From: Brachionus koreanus
Lineage: Eukaryota; Rotifera; Eurotatoria; Ploima; Brachionidae
NCBI GenBank assembly: GCA_016987375.1
Contig: PJRA01000172.1
Location: forward strand, 310,774 to 374,773
Direction: 5' to 3'
DNA: 64,000 nucleotides
Part shown: positions 10,301 to 24,425 of the stretch, in pieces
Position numbering within the stretch: the stretch's first letter is position 1
How the letters are laid out: the number at the start of each line of letters is the position of its first letter
Notes under the pieces: generated by a model
Databases searched by the model: none
Told to the model about the DNA's origin: nothing
The model's input: only the letters and a program-made list of their open reading frames with translations
Program-made: the position numbers and the translations under genes

Positions 10301-13300
10301 ATGAGCGCAACAGGCCCGAATCAAAGCGGCGCTGCTCAAAATCAACAAGTGAATCAGTATCAAAACCAAACTACACCTGCAGGTGTGACGTCTCCAGCTT
10401 CAAGTTCAATTTCAACTGGCGATAGTGTTAATCAAACCCAGTTCTCTTCTAGTTCATGTAAGGTATCTCAGCTGAACCCAATCTCTCCAATTTCACCTTT
10501 AATCAATATGGTTTCTCAAACATCAATATCCAATTCAAACTCAAGTAAGAATAATGTATAAATGAATCATTTAGATTTTAATGTTTTTCAATAAAGCACT
10601 TTCCGGTGTTGGTCTAAATCAAAATTCAAAAACCACTCATCAAAATTTATCTAATCAGCAATCTTCAACTCACAGTTCGATTGTAACAAATCAAGGTTCT
10701 AATCCAAGTGGTGGCATAGAACAGTCTATATCAAATGTAAATAGTCAAAATTTAAATTTAACTCCATCAAACACAAGCTCTTCGACGGGAACAAAAAATA
10801 TTTCTATTATATTGCCTGGTGATAAGAAGCCAAAAATGATCGGCAGTGGAAAAAAGCCAGACATTAAGGCAGATGTGGTTAGTAGATGAGTCAAATATTT
10901 GCGTGTTTTTTAGATGAATTTATTTTAAATTTTAAACAAGGATGTAGCAAAATTAATTCACAAAAACAAAGAAGAACAAAATTTGATTCTTGACTTGAGT
11001 AAAAATAATGTAATCAAAATTTAAATATTTGTAAAATATGATTTTTAAATTTTTTTTTTCCGTTTTTTAAAGATAACTATTATTCCAACAGCATTGAAAG
11101 AAGTATAATTTTTGTTTTTCAATAGAATATAGGGCTTGATAAAAACTATATTTTTAAGCTTTCGCATTTGCAAGAGCTTTATTTGTACACTAATCGTCTA
11201 CAACATTTGCCAAATGAGATTGGTCTTTTGTCAAACTTAAGAGTTTTGGCCCTGTACGAAAATTCGCTTACTTCTTTGCCTGAAAGTTTAGCAAATTTGA
11301 AAAATCTTGAATTTTTAGACATTCGACATAATAAATTAGTTGAGGTAAAAAAAATTTTTTTCAAATAGGAAATTTATGCTTATTTTTTTTTTCAAATAGA
11401 TTCCGGATTTTATTTATTCTCTTGTTTCTCTATCAACATTATATTTGCGTTTCAATCGAATTAAAGAAGTTTCAAGTGATATAAAAAATTTAACAGTAAG
11501 TAAAATAGAAAACTTTTAAATATTTGTATTTACAATAAAATCATCAATAAAAATGTTTATTAAATAAAAGAAAAAATAATTAAAATTTATTGCTTAAATC
11601 AAGTTATTTTTATTTTAGCGACTACAAAAACTGAGTCTGAGAGAAAACAAGATACGAAACTTGCCTCAAACAATCGGATGTCTTGTCAATTTGACAACTC
11701 TTGATTTAGGATTTAATCATTTAGAACATTTACCTGATACAATAGGAAACTGTATTCAGCTTACTACTCTTGATGTTCAACATAATGAACTAATCAAGCT
11801 TCCGGCATCGATCGGAAACTTAAAACAGTTGTCTAGACTAGGAATAAAGTAAAAAAAAATTATTTTATATTTTTTAATTTATTTTATTTTATAATTCTAA
11901 TTAAAAAGATACAATCGTTTAACTCATATTCCAATATCGCTTAGTCAATGTGTTAATATGGATGAATTTACCATTGAAGGAAATTGTGTTTCTCAACTAC
12001 CTGTAACAATTCTTTTAATTAATCAGAAAATAAATAAAAACATTTTAAAAGGACGGACTTTTATCGAGCCTTACAAATTTAAGCAGCATAACGCTGGCCA
12101 GAAACCAGTTTGCCTCATTTCCACTGGGAGGTCCTACTCAGTTTACATCTGTTCATGTAAATTTCTGTAAAATATTGGTATCATGAGATTTAAAAACAAA
12201 CAAAACAAATATTCAGTCTAATAGAATAAATTTTTTTCTTTATTTTTAGGCAAATCAAATTAATAATCATTTTAAATCTTATTGATGTTTCATTTTTTGT
12301 CCTTTTTTTGCATAAGAAAAAATATTTTAAATTAAAAAAGTATGTGGCACCAATTTGCAGTGTCGTTTTTAAAAAAAATTTATTTTAACAAGTTTTAATT
12401 TTTCAAAAAAGGAAGAATTTTTGTTTTGTTTGTGTATTTGAATTTCACAATACCAAATAATTTAGATCCAATAAGTTCTACTTTTTTTTCAATCAAGTCA
12501 ATAAATATGCAGCACAATCAAATTGATATAATACCATATAGTATATTTTCATTTGCCAAGCATCTTTCATCGTTGAACATGAACAGTAATCAATTAACAT
12601 CGTTACCTTTGGGTATTCATAAGATCTATTAGTCAAAACTTTATTGGGTCTAAATGAAATTTTTCTAGATATTGGAACTTGGACTAGCATGGTCGAGCTT
12701 AATCTAGGAACAAATCAATTAATATCTCTTCCTGATGACATAAACAAACTTCAAAATTTAGAAGTTTTGATTTTGAGCAACAATTTATTAAGAGTAATTG
12801 AAAAGTTTTAACTAAAAGAATTAAAAATTTAAAAATTTTTAGCGCATACCTCAATCGATTGGTAATTTGAGAAAACTCCGCACACTAGATTTAGAAGAAA
12901 ACAAGCTTGAATCACTGCCAAGTGAAATAGGAGCATTAAGAGAATTGGCCCGTTTAGTTGTAGCATCGAATCAATTAACTCAAATTCCAAGAACTATTGG
13001 ATCATTAACAATTCTTCAGTATTTAAATGTAGGTGAAAATAATCTTTCCAGTATTCCAGAAGAAATTGGTATTTATTGATTGAATTTTAACTATGGCGTT
13101 AATATTTTAAATAATAATTCTAGGACATCTTGAGAACCTTGAACATTTATATTTAAATGATAATCCAAATTTGGCTACTTTACCACTTGAACTAGGACTA
13201 TGTACAAAGCTTCAAATAATGTCTATAGAAAACTGTCCTCTTCATAAAATGCCACCAGAGATTGTCGGTGGTGGGCCATCTCTAGTAATTCAGGTATTTT

Positions 13301-13388
13301 AGTAGATTATTGAGGAATGCAGTCTTATTATTTATCTTTTATTTAATTTTAGTTCTTGAGAGTACAAGGACAGTACTCAAACAATTAA
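10301..13388 (+). CDS. SHOC2: SHOC2 leucine-rich repeat scaffold, complete, 14 exons
   Basis: In other animals SHOC2 is a leucine-rich-repeat protein that, with MRAS and PP1 catalytic subunit, dephosphorylates RAF and promotes Ras-ERK signalling. Exons: 10301-10544, 10597-10877, 10941-11009, 11073-11102, 11159-11344, 11400-11495, 11619-11848, 11909-12002, 12052-12156, 12498-12612, 12669-12793, 12843-13068, 13124-13293, 13353-13388. All phases close, giving 668 aa against about 580 in vertebrates; the excess is a Gln/Ser/Asn-rich N-terminus of about 190 residues. The LRR array follows vertebrate SHOC2 repeat by repeat, for example [48 protein letters not shown] and [20 protein letters not shown]. 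The start at 10301 follows a possible 5'UTR acceptor (TTTACAG, 10276). An extra 24-codon N-terminal extension from 10229 is less likely. Confidence 0.95.
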
Positions 13389-14130
13389 TATTTCATCAAA
13401 AAAAGATTTTAGTCAATCGACAAAATCAAATCAAATGTATGTTTTAACTTAGAAATTGTTTATAAATTTTATTGTTTATTCGTTATTTTTCCAAAATATT
13501 TTTCATATTTGTTTATTAAAAATATTTAAACTAATTTTTTTGAACTTTTCTAAATTTTTAAATAAAATTTCTATGTTTCCATGTTTTTATTAAAATTCTT
13601 GAATTTTATTTTATTTTTTTTTTAATATTTTTTATATTAAAGAAAGTCTTAACTTAACTTTAAACTATTTAATTAATCGATAGGTTTTTTGAAAAATAGT
13701 TGAATAAAAAAAATTATTTAGAAATACGAAAGCTTAGTTTGAATTTAAAAAAAATTAATCAAAAAAATTGTGAATGAGTCAAATTGAAACAAAAATTTCT
13801 TTTAAATAAAAAATCAAAGAAATAAATAATTTAAGAAAAAAATATTACGTATTTCAATTGAAGACCGATATGACCTGCATAAATATTTTAAAAAACTTTA
13901 ACTATAAATTATAATAATGGTAAAAGTAAAACTTTTGATCTAATATTACTTTTTTGATTTTATTTGAACATTTTAAAATGCGATAAGGACAATTTCCCAT
14001 ATTTTTAAATTTTTGTAAACAAATTGTTTTATCTATAGTGTCCCAAATCATAAGATGTAGCCAAACATTTCAACTTTGAGTATATCAAAGATATTTCAAT
14101 TTCAAGATAAATAGATAAAATAACAAATAC
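13389..14130. other. Intergenic, nothing recognised
   Basis: AT-rich 3' flank of SHOC2 with no coding signal. Confidence 0.4.
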
Positions 14131-14233
14131 TTGAAGTTTTTGAAATTACTGCTTTTTGATAGTATGGAACAGAAGCAGCCATATCCATTGAATTTGTCCA
14201 ACGCCACCTTGAAAACTTTCGAGGTTCTACTGA

Positions 14234-14272
14234 TCCAATGAATCCACTCAAACATTTCTTAATAGAATGAAT
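14234..14272 (-). repeat. Chimeric patch: cathepsin D exon piece joined to LINE piece
   Basis: 14234-14254 is identical over 21 nt to part of cathepsin D exon 9 (around 16147-16167, encoding CLSGFIG). 14253-14272 is identical over 20 nt to 15387-15406 in the LINE reverse transcriptase. The two matches overlap by 2 nt, and both keep the orientation of their sources (minus). Confidence 0.65.
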
Positions 14273-14696
14273 ATGTGGGACTACTCTATTTGAATAGAAG
14301 CCTTGTCTGGCAGTCACCATACTTTTGCAGAAAGCTTTTTCTGTTCATTTTTATACAATTGCCTTCTAATATTGCCGTTTTCTCTACTGATACAGATAAA
14401 GGGACTTAATTTAGCTTTGTATTTTCGAATCCACTTGCTATTTTATAAATTTATCAAAATCTTTTTGATTGGATTGCAAACTTGCACTGCAAATTCTACG
14501 TGAAGTCTCACCATAGATGTATATAATTTTGCCCATTACTTCTTCTGTAAACTAAATCTTATCGCTTAAGCATTCCTAGGATCTTATTTACTTTTGTACA
14601 TGCACTTTTTGCCTTTTTACACTTAAAATCAGACGATACCATCACTCCTAAATTTCTCTTGCAGCTAGTAACCTCTAGCATTACATTCCGACTCTC

Positions 14697-14921
14697 TTAA
14701 CACTAGAAGCACCAAGCATTTTTTTACGTTTTTTTAATTCAAAAATATTTAGAAAAAAAAAACTAATAATTATATTAAGTAATATAATTTTTTAAAGAAA
14801 ATTTTAAAATACACACAAATCAAAAGAGATATATTCATTTGAAAAATCTATTCAAAATATACAAGGATTTAAAAATTTTTTAAGTGAGTCAAAATGACTT
14901 GTTTAGTGCTTCTAGGGTTAA
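14697..14921. mobile_element. piggyBac-like MITE, copy 2
   Basis: 225 bp with TTAA at both ends. Left end TTAACACTAGAAGCACCAAG; right end reverse-complemented TTAACCCTAGAAGCACT. It shares internal sequence with copy 1 (for example TTTTTTAAAGAAAATTTTAA and AGATATAT). It is inserted in the CR1-like LINE. Confidence 0.8.
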
Positions 14922-14926
14922 TTAGT

Positions 14927-15148
14927 TTAACACTAGAAAGCCCGGCTGATTTCTCATTAAAATTTCAAATAAAGCAATCAAGATAAATTAAACATTTTCT
15001 TTAAAAATTTATTCATTTTTTAAAAAATTAAAGTCAAGATTTTTAGATGATAAAAACCGTTTTTTAAAATTTTATTTACTTGTGGTAAAAATCAAGTTTC
15101 AATTTTTCTAAAAGGGGTCTAAAAAACCCCTTGGGCGTTCTAGTGTTA
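14927..15148. mobile_element. piggyBac-like MITE, copy 3
   Basis: 222 bp with TTAA at both ends: TTAACACTAGAAAGCCCGG on the left, and TTAACACTAGAACGCCCAAG reverse-complemented on the right. A short palindrome AGGGGTCTAAAAAACCCCT (about 15111-15131) sits just inside the right end. It starts 5 bp after copy 2. Confidence 0.8.
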
Positions 15149-15610
15149 AGCTATATACTTATGCCTTTCATCAAAAAACGGCGGACTGGTTTCGACTGGG
15201 TAATATTTACAGTGTGGACGATCAATTGGATGCAGTAGCCTTTGTGTCAGATCAGAATTGTTGCTCAAAAAAGTACTTGAAAAGCAAATAAGCGCCTCCC
15301 CATTATCCGCATAAACTTGATTTATAGTAGCAAGGATTTTTGGGTATTCAGCATTCATCTGCACCTTGAAACATAATCTGGAAGGTCATTTCTTAATAGA
15401 ATGAATAATATAGGGCCAAGAACAGATCCCTGAGCAACTTCACTTAGAACAGGAGACTGTGATACAGAATTTCCAAGTACTAAATATTAAATATAAAATT
15501 TTCAAACCTTAGCTCGGATTTTATGTATAACGCGTTTATGTGGCACTGTATCAAAAGCCTTAGAGAAATCAATAAATACTTTCAATTTCATTTTATTTTA
15601 ATTTTAAATT

Positions 15611-15963
15611 GATAAATCAAATTACTTATAGAATTTTTTTGCAAAAAGTTTTAATAAAAAGTTAAATTGAAAATAATATAGCCACATTTTCCTTGATCAA
15701 TAGTAATTCAATATTTTGTTAACCCGTTTTTATTTTCTAACTGATTTTTTTAAATCGCTTAGGTTTATTACATTTTGGGATAGATTTTGAGATCACACTA
15801 TCAAACTGACTGAATAATATTAATTCACATATAATTAAATTCTATTTTAATTGAATCAACTAAAAAAAATAGTTTAATCATTTATTTAAAATATTCTTTT
15901 GAATAAAAAAGCATATGAAATTATTAGCCTAATTTATTTAAATTCAATCTTGAAAATTATTAT
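15611..15963. other. Intergenic, 3' flank of cathepsin D
   Basis: AT-rich; no other feature was seen. Confidence 0.4.
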
Positions 15964-17608
<1,645 letters not shown>

Positions 17609-17865
17609 CTCAATTCGAAAACAAAAAAAATTATAATTTGATACTTTAAATAATTTTTTTTTAAATATATCTTACTTTAATAAGATAATTTTCTTACTTG
17701 AAGATAATTTAGTCCAAAATTTATATTTGTATTATCAAATATTTTCTTAAGATAAAAGTCACATGGTATTTTAAGTTCTAAGTTAATCTCGTAGTTTTAT
17801 AATTTCGAATATATTTTTTAAAACTGATAAATTTTTATTCTATAATTGATTTCATTTTTTTAGAG
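17609..17865. promoter_or_regulatory. Divergent intergenic promoter region
   Basis: The 257 bp between the start codons of cathepsin D (minus) and paralogue A (plus) must hold both promoters. It is AT-rich; no specific factor site was recognised. Confidence 0.4.
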
Positions 17866-20403
17866 ATGAAAACTTTAATTTTTCTTGGACTCTTGATTGG
17901 ATCGATCTATGGTCAAGGTCAGATAGATGATACATTTTGTAACTTAGATAACATTGGTAAAGTGCTTTAATTTATTGAGAAATATATTCATTGTTTTTAA
18001 TGTTCTAGTTCCTGATGATGGCCAGCAAATTCAAATTCCATTACACAATTCTTCTGAAAGATTTCAGATTTCAGCTGAAAAAAATTCTAATAAAAATTCG
18101 TTTACCATTGAAATAGATGAATTTTATGATGGTCTTAGCAACATAGGGATATCTATAAATACATTTGTTGGTCAAAAGATTTACACTTATAGTTATTATG
18201 ATCAAAATGAACTACTTCTAGTTGAAAGTAGAATACATAAACTTTTTAGAAATTGAAAATAATTATTGATTTTCCAAAGATGATAAATGCAAAGTTTATA
18301 AGCTAAATGAATCATACGGTTTAACGCCATTTTATGTTGTTAATACGCCTGATGGAAAAGAGCATATTATTTCAGAATTGGGTTTTTTTTTGGCAAATCT
18401 TAAAATTCAAGTTATTATTTAAAAAAGAAAAAATTAAATAAAATTATTTTAATTTTTTTAAATAGACTGCGTATTTGGGTTCTAAAAATAAGATAAGAGG
18501 TATTCCTGTTAGAGAGTGGCAATCTTGCCTATATTCGGATAAAGATAAAGCTACACTTAAAGTCACAATTTCTTTTTCAAGTAAACTTAGGTTTTTATTT
18601 TGCCTAAATTTTATTCGAGAATTTTTAAGATGATAAAATGTGGATTCCAGCTGTTTCAGTTCCTGGTTATGAATCAATACCAGTTCAAACAAAGATAGAG
18701 TACAAAACTAAAGATGGAAATTATTATACAGAATATATATCTTATACTCAATTCAAACCAGGAATTCTTCTTCAAGAAGAAGACTACTTTGTGAGATAAA
18801 AATAGTTTTTTAATAGAAATATTTATTTTTTTTTTATTTTAAGACTCGCTCTGGTGTTTATTGTGCAGGAAGACTTTCAAAAAAACCTTTACCTAATATT
18901 CCCCAGTCATTTTCATTAGTTCTTCAGGCAGCCCAATCTAACGCTGGTGCAGACAGTCTTTTTGGATCAATATCAACTAGTAGAGTAATTTTCAATAAAC
19001 CATACAAAATTTTATCTAAAACTAAATTTTTAGTTGGAATTTGACTATGACAAGAAACTTTTTAGATACGATTATAGAGTTAATGGAATTAGATATACCG
19101 AAATACATGATAGAAATACTAATTTAAAATATGTCTTAGATAGGTATCATCGAAATTGTTCGATACAACTCATGCAAGACTTATCTATTGAAGAAAATCC
19201 GTTTGAATTGTTTGAATTTAATAAGGATCCTCCTTTTGAATATGTTGGACAAGTAAAAAAATAAAAAACAAAAAGAAAAAACACTATAAATTTAAAATTT
19301 GTAGAGAAGAGTAAGAGGTATTAATACTGATGTTTGGATTGCTCCTAGAGGTGGTAAAAAGTTTAATGGAACGTGGGAATGGCATTTTATGGCTGATGGT
19401 TGGGTAGTGCAAGAAACAAGTGCTGTTAAACGCAATGAACCATTACTGCTTTTATTTAATTTGAATGTTCCTTCACCAAACGGAAATGTAAATGATTCAA
19501 TTTTTAAAGGATAAAATTTTTAAAACAAGATTTTCTTAAGATCAAAAGACCTATTTATTATCACATATCAAATTTTGATCAAACTCGCATTGATATATTT
19601 GATTTTGATGTTTCAACTTGTAAAAGTATCAAAAATCAGCATTTAAGATTTAGTTTAACAAGTAAGTGAAAATTTGAATATTTGAATGAATTTATTGAAA
19701 TTATTTGTAACAACCTGAAGCTGATAAATATGAAATAATGAAGAGCAATAGACTTTCGTTAAGAGAAGGGCTAGTTAATGCTATCAAAGAAACAGCTAAT
19801 ATCAATTATATTCGTATAACTCAACTTGAAGTAATAATGATTATCAATTTTCTCAATCAAAGATTATTTAAATATTTTTTAATTTAGCCAATTTTTGACA
19901 ATGGAACCTGCCAAGTAATATTCACTTTATTGGATAGATCCACACTTGGAATTGGAGATCAAATTGAATTGAAAGGTATAGTTTGCCTATTTTAGATATG
20001 CAATACAGCATGTAATTATTATATTAGATGCGATCGCAAGTCTTAATAGAACAATATCTTCGTCCAATTTGGTTGTAAAATTTAATGATTTAAATAACAA
20101 AGTAGCTCTTTAAAATTAGTGTTAAAAATAATCCCTAAATATTTTAATTTTTAGACTTATGAAGTAAAAGTGGACAGTGATAGTTTAATTATGTTAAATC
20201 AAAGAAATGGAAGATACGAATATTCTTATTATGATATAAAAAAGGGATACAGCGGAGGAGTTGTTGCCGGATTTGTAATTGGCTTTTTGGTTATTGGTTT
20301 AGTTATTGGAATTTTTGCAGGAGTTTTTTTCATTATTAAAAAACAAGCACCATTTATGGGTCAACTAAGTTTTTTCAATCCTAACTTCAAAAATGATGCC
20401 TAA
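17866..20403 (+). CDS. Tandem paralogue A: secreted/type I membrane protein, possibly LolA-like family
   Basis: Thirteen exons (17866-17956, 18009-18227, 18280-18410, 18466-18580, 18630-18790, 18844-18984, 19034-19252, 19305-19487, 19541-19661, 19721-19830, 19888-19975, 20028-20101, 20155-20403) close to 633 aa. Layout: signal peptide MKTLIFLGLLIGSIYGQ, ectodomain of about 560 residues, then a Gly/Val/Ile-rich membrane span (GGVVAGFVIGFLVIGLVIG...) and a short tail. Recurrent ectodomain motifs: CKVYKLNESYGLTPF, IRGIPVREWQSC, SGVYCAGR...LPNIPQSFS, RYDYRVNGIRYTEIHD. The module with PG-x-YCPGR, EIHD and NVWIG resembles what I recall as metazoan LolA-like domain proteins; this assignment is from memory and unproven. 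Orientation and ectodomain suggest a lipid- or ligand-binding surface protein, but function is unknown. Residues of the family are shared with B and C downstream. Confidence 0.8.
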
Positions 20404-21169
20404 TTTTATATTGATAAACACTTTTTTTTTAAATGAATAAACTATTTTTGTTTGAAATTCAGAAAAAAAAATTGTAAAACTTGTTTTACATGATAAATAT
20501 TTTAATTTTCAATAAAGTTAATTTCAATCAAATATTTTTTATTTAAATTTGAACAAAACATTACATCTAAAAACTAAAATTATTACTCTGTTCAAGTCAC
20601 ATCGAATTAGGTAAACACTCAAAGATCGAAGGGGTTTTTTAAACCTCTTTTGTTACTTACTCTTTTTTTGTTTTTTATTCAATAAATTTAATAATTTTTT
20701 TAAAATTTTTTTTTCAATAATGTCTAAAATCAAAAAAATAATAAAATTATTATTAGAAAAAAATCTTGTTTTTTTAAAAGTAAAAAATCATGTCAAATTG
20801 GTCGAAAAATTCCTCCAGCCTTTGAGTGTTAAAATATAATTTCCGTTTATCAAAAAAAAAATTAAAAAAAAAAACAAATATATCTTATCTTTTTAGTTGA
20901 CTTGATAATTCAATAATTTAATCAAATTTTGCAAAAAATAACACAATATTTCTCAGCATATTTTGTTACTTTTATCTCTTCAGTTTTTATCATATCCAAG
21001 TTTTTTATTTAATCAAAGCAAGTGATTTTTTGGATTTTGAATGTTGATTTATTTAATTTTAACTAATTTAAAGTAGATAAAATTTTCAAGTAAAAATCTT
21101 TTTTTAGGATAATTTGTAGAATAATTAAAATAAGCAAACTAAACAAATTTAATTTATAAACTTGAAAAA
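20404..21169. other. Intergenic between paralogues A and B, contains a MITE
   Basis: Apart from the MITE at 20612-20832, no feature was seen. Confidence 0.4.
20612..20832. mobile_element. Diverged TTAA-type MITE
   Basis: 221 bp. The left end reads TAAACACTCAAAGATCGAAG and the right end reverse-complemented TTAACACTCAAAGGCTGGAG. The right TTAA is intact and the left has become TAAA. Internally it has the same GGGGTTTTTTA / AACCCC motif found just inside the right end of MITE copy 3 (in reverse orientation), and nearly the same length. It is probably a second subfamily of the same MITE group. Confidence 0.65.
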
Positions 21170-24103
21170 ATGAATTTCATGCTGAAAATATTATCTATTT
21201 TGATTTTGTATTCAAACGGAATTTTAGCCCAGCAAGACCTAGAATTTTGTGACATAAACAATCTGCGTATGAATTTTGTTCTTTTCTAGATGATTCACAG
21301 TTAATAAAAAAATTATATTTTTAGCTGCTGATCCGCTACAACTTAAAATTCCAACATTAAACGATACGGATCAATATCAAGCAGTTTTGGAAAGAAATGA
21401 TTTTGGCGTGACAGAAGAAATAATTGAATTTTTCGATGGAAAAGCTAATCTTGGTATAGCTATTACAACTCTAGCTGGAAAAATCACTCGAAGCTACGCA
21501 AATTTCTTAAGAAATGAACTGTTATTAGTTGAAGGTAAAATACAACTAATTAAATGCTAAAAAAATTGAGAATATAATTATTAACTTTATTAAATTAAGG
21601 CAAAAAATGTTCATATAGAAAATTGAATGAGTCATACCAACTGACACCCTTTTTCTTGATCATTGATGATCAAGGAAAAGAGCATATAGTTTCTCCTTTA
21701 AATTTAGCTCTTAAAAATTTAAAAGTGAGCAAATTTCATTCCATTTTTAAAATTTAATTGAACTTATTTTACTTTAAAAGTTTGTTTATACTGGTTCATC
21801 AAGTTTTATAAGAGGTATTCCGGTAAATGAATGGCAAACATGTACATTTAACACGATAAAAAAGGAAACAGTTAAAATTACTCTTTCATATTCGAGTATT
21901 TAATTTTTTTTATAATGCTTATTTAACAAAAAATTATTGCAAGATGACAAAAAATGGTCACCAGCTCAAATAATTCAAGATTTTCCATCAATTCCAGTAG
22001 AAGTATTGATTGAGACAAAAAATCAAAATGGCGATTACAATAGCGAAAATTTTTCTATTTTTAAATATAAACATGGAATCGATTTGGAAATTGAGGACTA
22101 CTTTCTTCCTCCTGGTGTATTTTGTCCTGGTCTGCCAAATTCCTCTCCTTTGCCACCAATTCCAAAATCATTTTCGTTTGCAAACCAACTAGTTGAAACT
22201 TTTGAAGATGTTCTTGATAAAGCAGGTAGAGTTGATAGAATTCGAGTAGGGTTTTAAGTTTGACAAAATTAAAACTTATTTAAATTTCATTAAATTATCC
22301 AGGAAGAATATGATTTCGAAGCAAAAATTTTCAGATATGATTACGATATTAAAAACACACCAACTACTGAAATTCATGACTTCAACACAGGTGATCAAAT
22401 ACTTCAATAATTCTTTATCATATCATATTTTTTTTAAACTATATCATTAAATTTAAAAGGTTTAAACTACATAAAAAACAGACTAACAGGTGGTTGTAAA
22501 ATTGAAAAGCTAAAAGGTGGTTCACCTGATAGCCAAAAAAATGGTACACTAATAGAAATTCGTGATCCTGTGTCATTTTTTGATTTTGATAATGCAGAAA
22601 TTCATTTTGTCGGGCTAGTAATAAAGATTTGATTTGATTCAACTAAAAATTTAAATTATTTTGTTAAGAAAAGAACTGATGGCATTTTGGCAAATATTTG
22701 GATTGGAAAGAAGAAAATAAATGGCCAAGATGCGATAATTGAATGGCATTTTTTGGCTCAAACTTGGAACAAAACTGAATGGACTCAGCAATATGAAACT
22801 ACTCCATTGAAAATCATTATTTTTACTCCAGCTGTCATTCCGGGAACGAACATTACTGTAAAAATCTATAAAATAAAAGAGTTTGTTAAATCTGGTACTA
22901 AATAAGGCAGATGATCAAATTTTAACAACCATGTTAAGAAAAAATTTTTTATTTAAAAATTAAGTTTTAGTTTGCTAAATATGTTTTTTTTAAGGTATAA
23001 AAATGGAAAAAAAATTAAAAAATGCATTTAATTTTAATTTTTTCTATGAAAACGATCTTTAAGATTTGATCTTTAACTTCTTTTTTCCAAAAATACAGCA
23101 AAAACAACAATATAAAAAAATGTTAAATTGTCTTTTTAATTAATTTTACACCAAATTTAACCAAACCATAAAGTGACCAGATAACTGTTTAATTACTTAA
23201 AGGGTACTGCAAAATTTACAAATAATATATTTTATTTTCGCGAACATGAATTGAATATTTATGATTTTAATATACGACCTTGTTTGGAAGATCGACCAAG
23301 ACAAACATTATCTATTTCAATTTCATGTATTTTTTTATTTTATTTTTGTAAATTAAAAAGAATACAATTAATTTTTTTTTATTAAAGCTAAATATACAAA
23401 TGTCATAGAATCTAATCTTCTATCATTTAGTCGTGGTTTCGTAATGGCTATTAAAGATGCTGCCCGAATAACAATTCTAAGAATAACACCACCAAGGGTA
23501 AAACCAAAAAAAAATATCATTAATATTTAATTTTTATTTTTTAGCTTGCATTTTCAAAAGATATAATTATTGCATCTTTTAACATATTCGAACGTTCCGA
23601 ATATGGTGATGTTATTATACCAAAAGATGACGTTATTTTAGAAGGTAAACTGATGAAATTTTTATGAATTTTATTTTAACAAAAAAATACAACTATTTTA
23701 AATTTAAGATGCTGTTGAAAATTTGAAAAAATATTTTGCTCAAAATCAACTTGAAATAAAATTTTTGGATGATTTTAAAAATGTAGGACTTTTTAAATTT
23801 TTTTTTCAGCCCAAGATGATTTTTTTTAAAAGAATGTATCGGTTTATGGTTTATCAAAATCACTCAATGATCATTTTGAATCTGATGGTATTGAGACTAT
23901 TCGAATTGGAAATATAGATAATGGATTTTCTGGAAGTAGGAATCATTGATAAAATTCTTTTTCGAATTAAATAAAATTTCTTTTTTTTTTTAGTTTCAAT
24001 AGCTATTATTGTAATTGTAGTTTTGATAATGGGAAGCTTAATTGGTCTTTTATTGACTATTTTACACAAATATGAAAAAATCAAACTACCACTAGTTAAT
24101 TGA
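21170..24103 (+). CDS. Tandem paralogue B of the LolA-like(?) membrane protein
   Basis: The second member of the tandem trio. Exon 1 is 21170-21266 (signal peptide MNFMLKILSILILYSNGILA) and exon 2 is 21325-21534, with the same intron phases as gene A. Recognisable blocks follow in the same order: CSYRKLNESYQLTPFF, IRGIPVNEWQTC, PPGVFCPGLP...LPPIPKSFS, FRYDYDIKN-x-x-x-TEIHDFNTG, ANIWIGKKKINGQDAIIEWH, then a membrane span (SIAIIIVIVVLIMGSLIGLLL) and tail HKYEKIKLPLVN. Between the WIG block and the block starting GTAKFTNNIFYFREHEL (23203) an intron of about 300-345 bp is needed, longer than any other here; its donor is either after TNIT (22857) or slightly later, so this junction is uncertain. 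Function unknown, as for A. Confidence 0.75.
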
Positions 24104-24425
24104 TAATTGATTATTGGGCTAAAATTTTTTGGATTTAAAAATAAACTTTGCTTATCAAAAATAAATTATAAATAAAGATTAATTTAAATTATTATTCAAA
24201 TTTTTTTATCAATTCGAGTTAAATTAAATTTTTTATTTCTTGCTTTTAAGCAGCCAAATTTATCTATTAAGATTTAAATAATTTTGTGATAAACTAATCA
24301 CGTTATAGATAATTTTCTTTTTAAGATAATTAATTTATGAAAAAAAAAACTATATCAAATCAAATAGGATAATTGTGCAAAGTATATGAAAATTAAATTG
24401 AATTTTTTTTAAACAATTTATCAAA
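24104..24425. other. Intergenic between paralogues B and C
   Basis: 322 bp, AT-rich; nothing recognised. Confidence 0.4.

Larger units (their letters stand above)
14395..15610 (-). pseudogene. Decayed CR1-like LINE, split by two MITEs
   Basis: On the minus strand, 15600-15370 reads KVFIDFSKAFDTVPHKRVI and then SEVAQGSVLGPILFILLRNDLP, typical RT motifs of CR1/L2-like LINEs. After the two MITEs, 14690-14500 reads TSCKRNLGVMVSSDFKCKKA followed by KVNKILGMLKR, the family's post-palm region. Frameshifts and stops are numerous. The element lies just past the 3' end of cathepsin D. Confidence 0.8.

Noticed and set aside
12052..12170. Continuous frame [14 protein letters not shown] in SHOC2
   Set aside because: A different frame of the same exon ([20 protein letters not shown]) matches SHOC2 exactly after a 49-bp intron.
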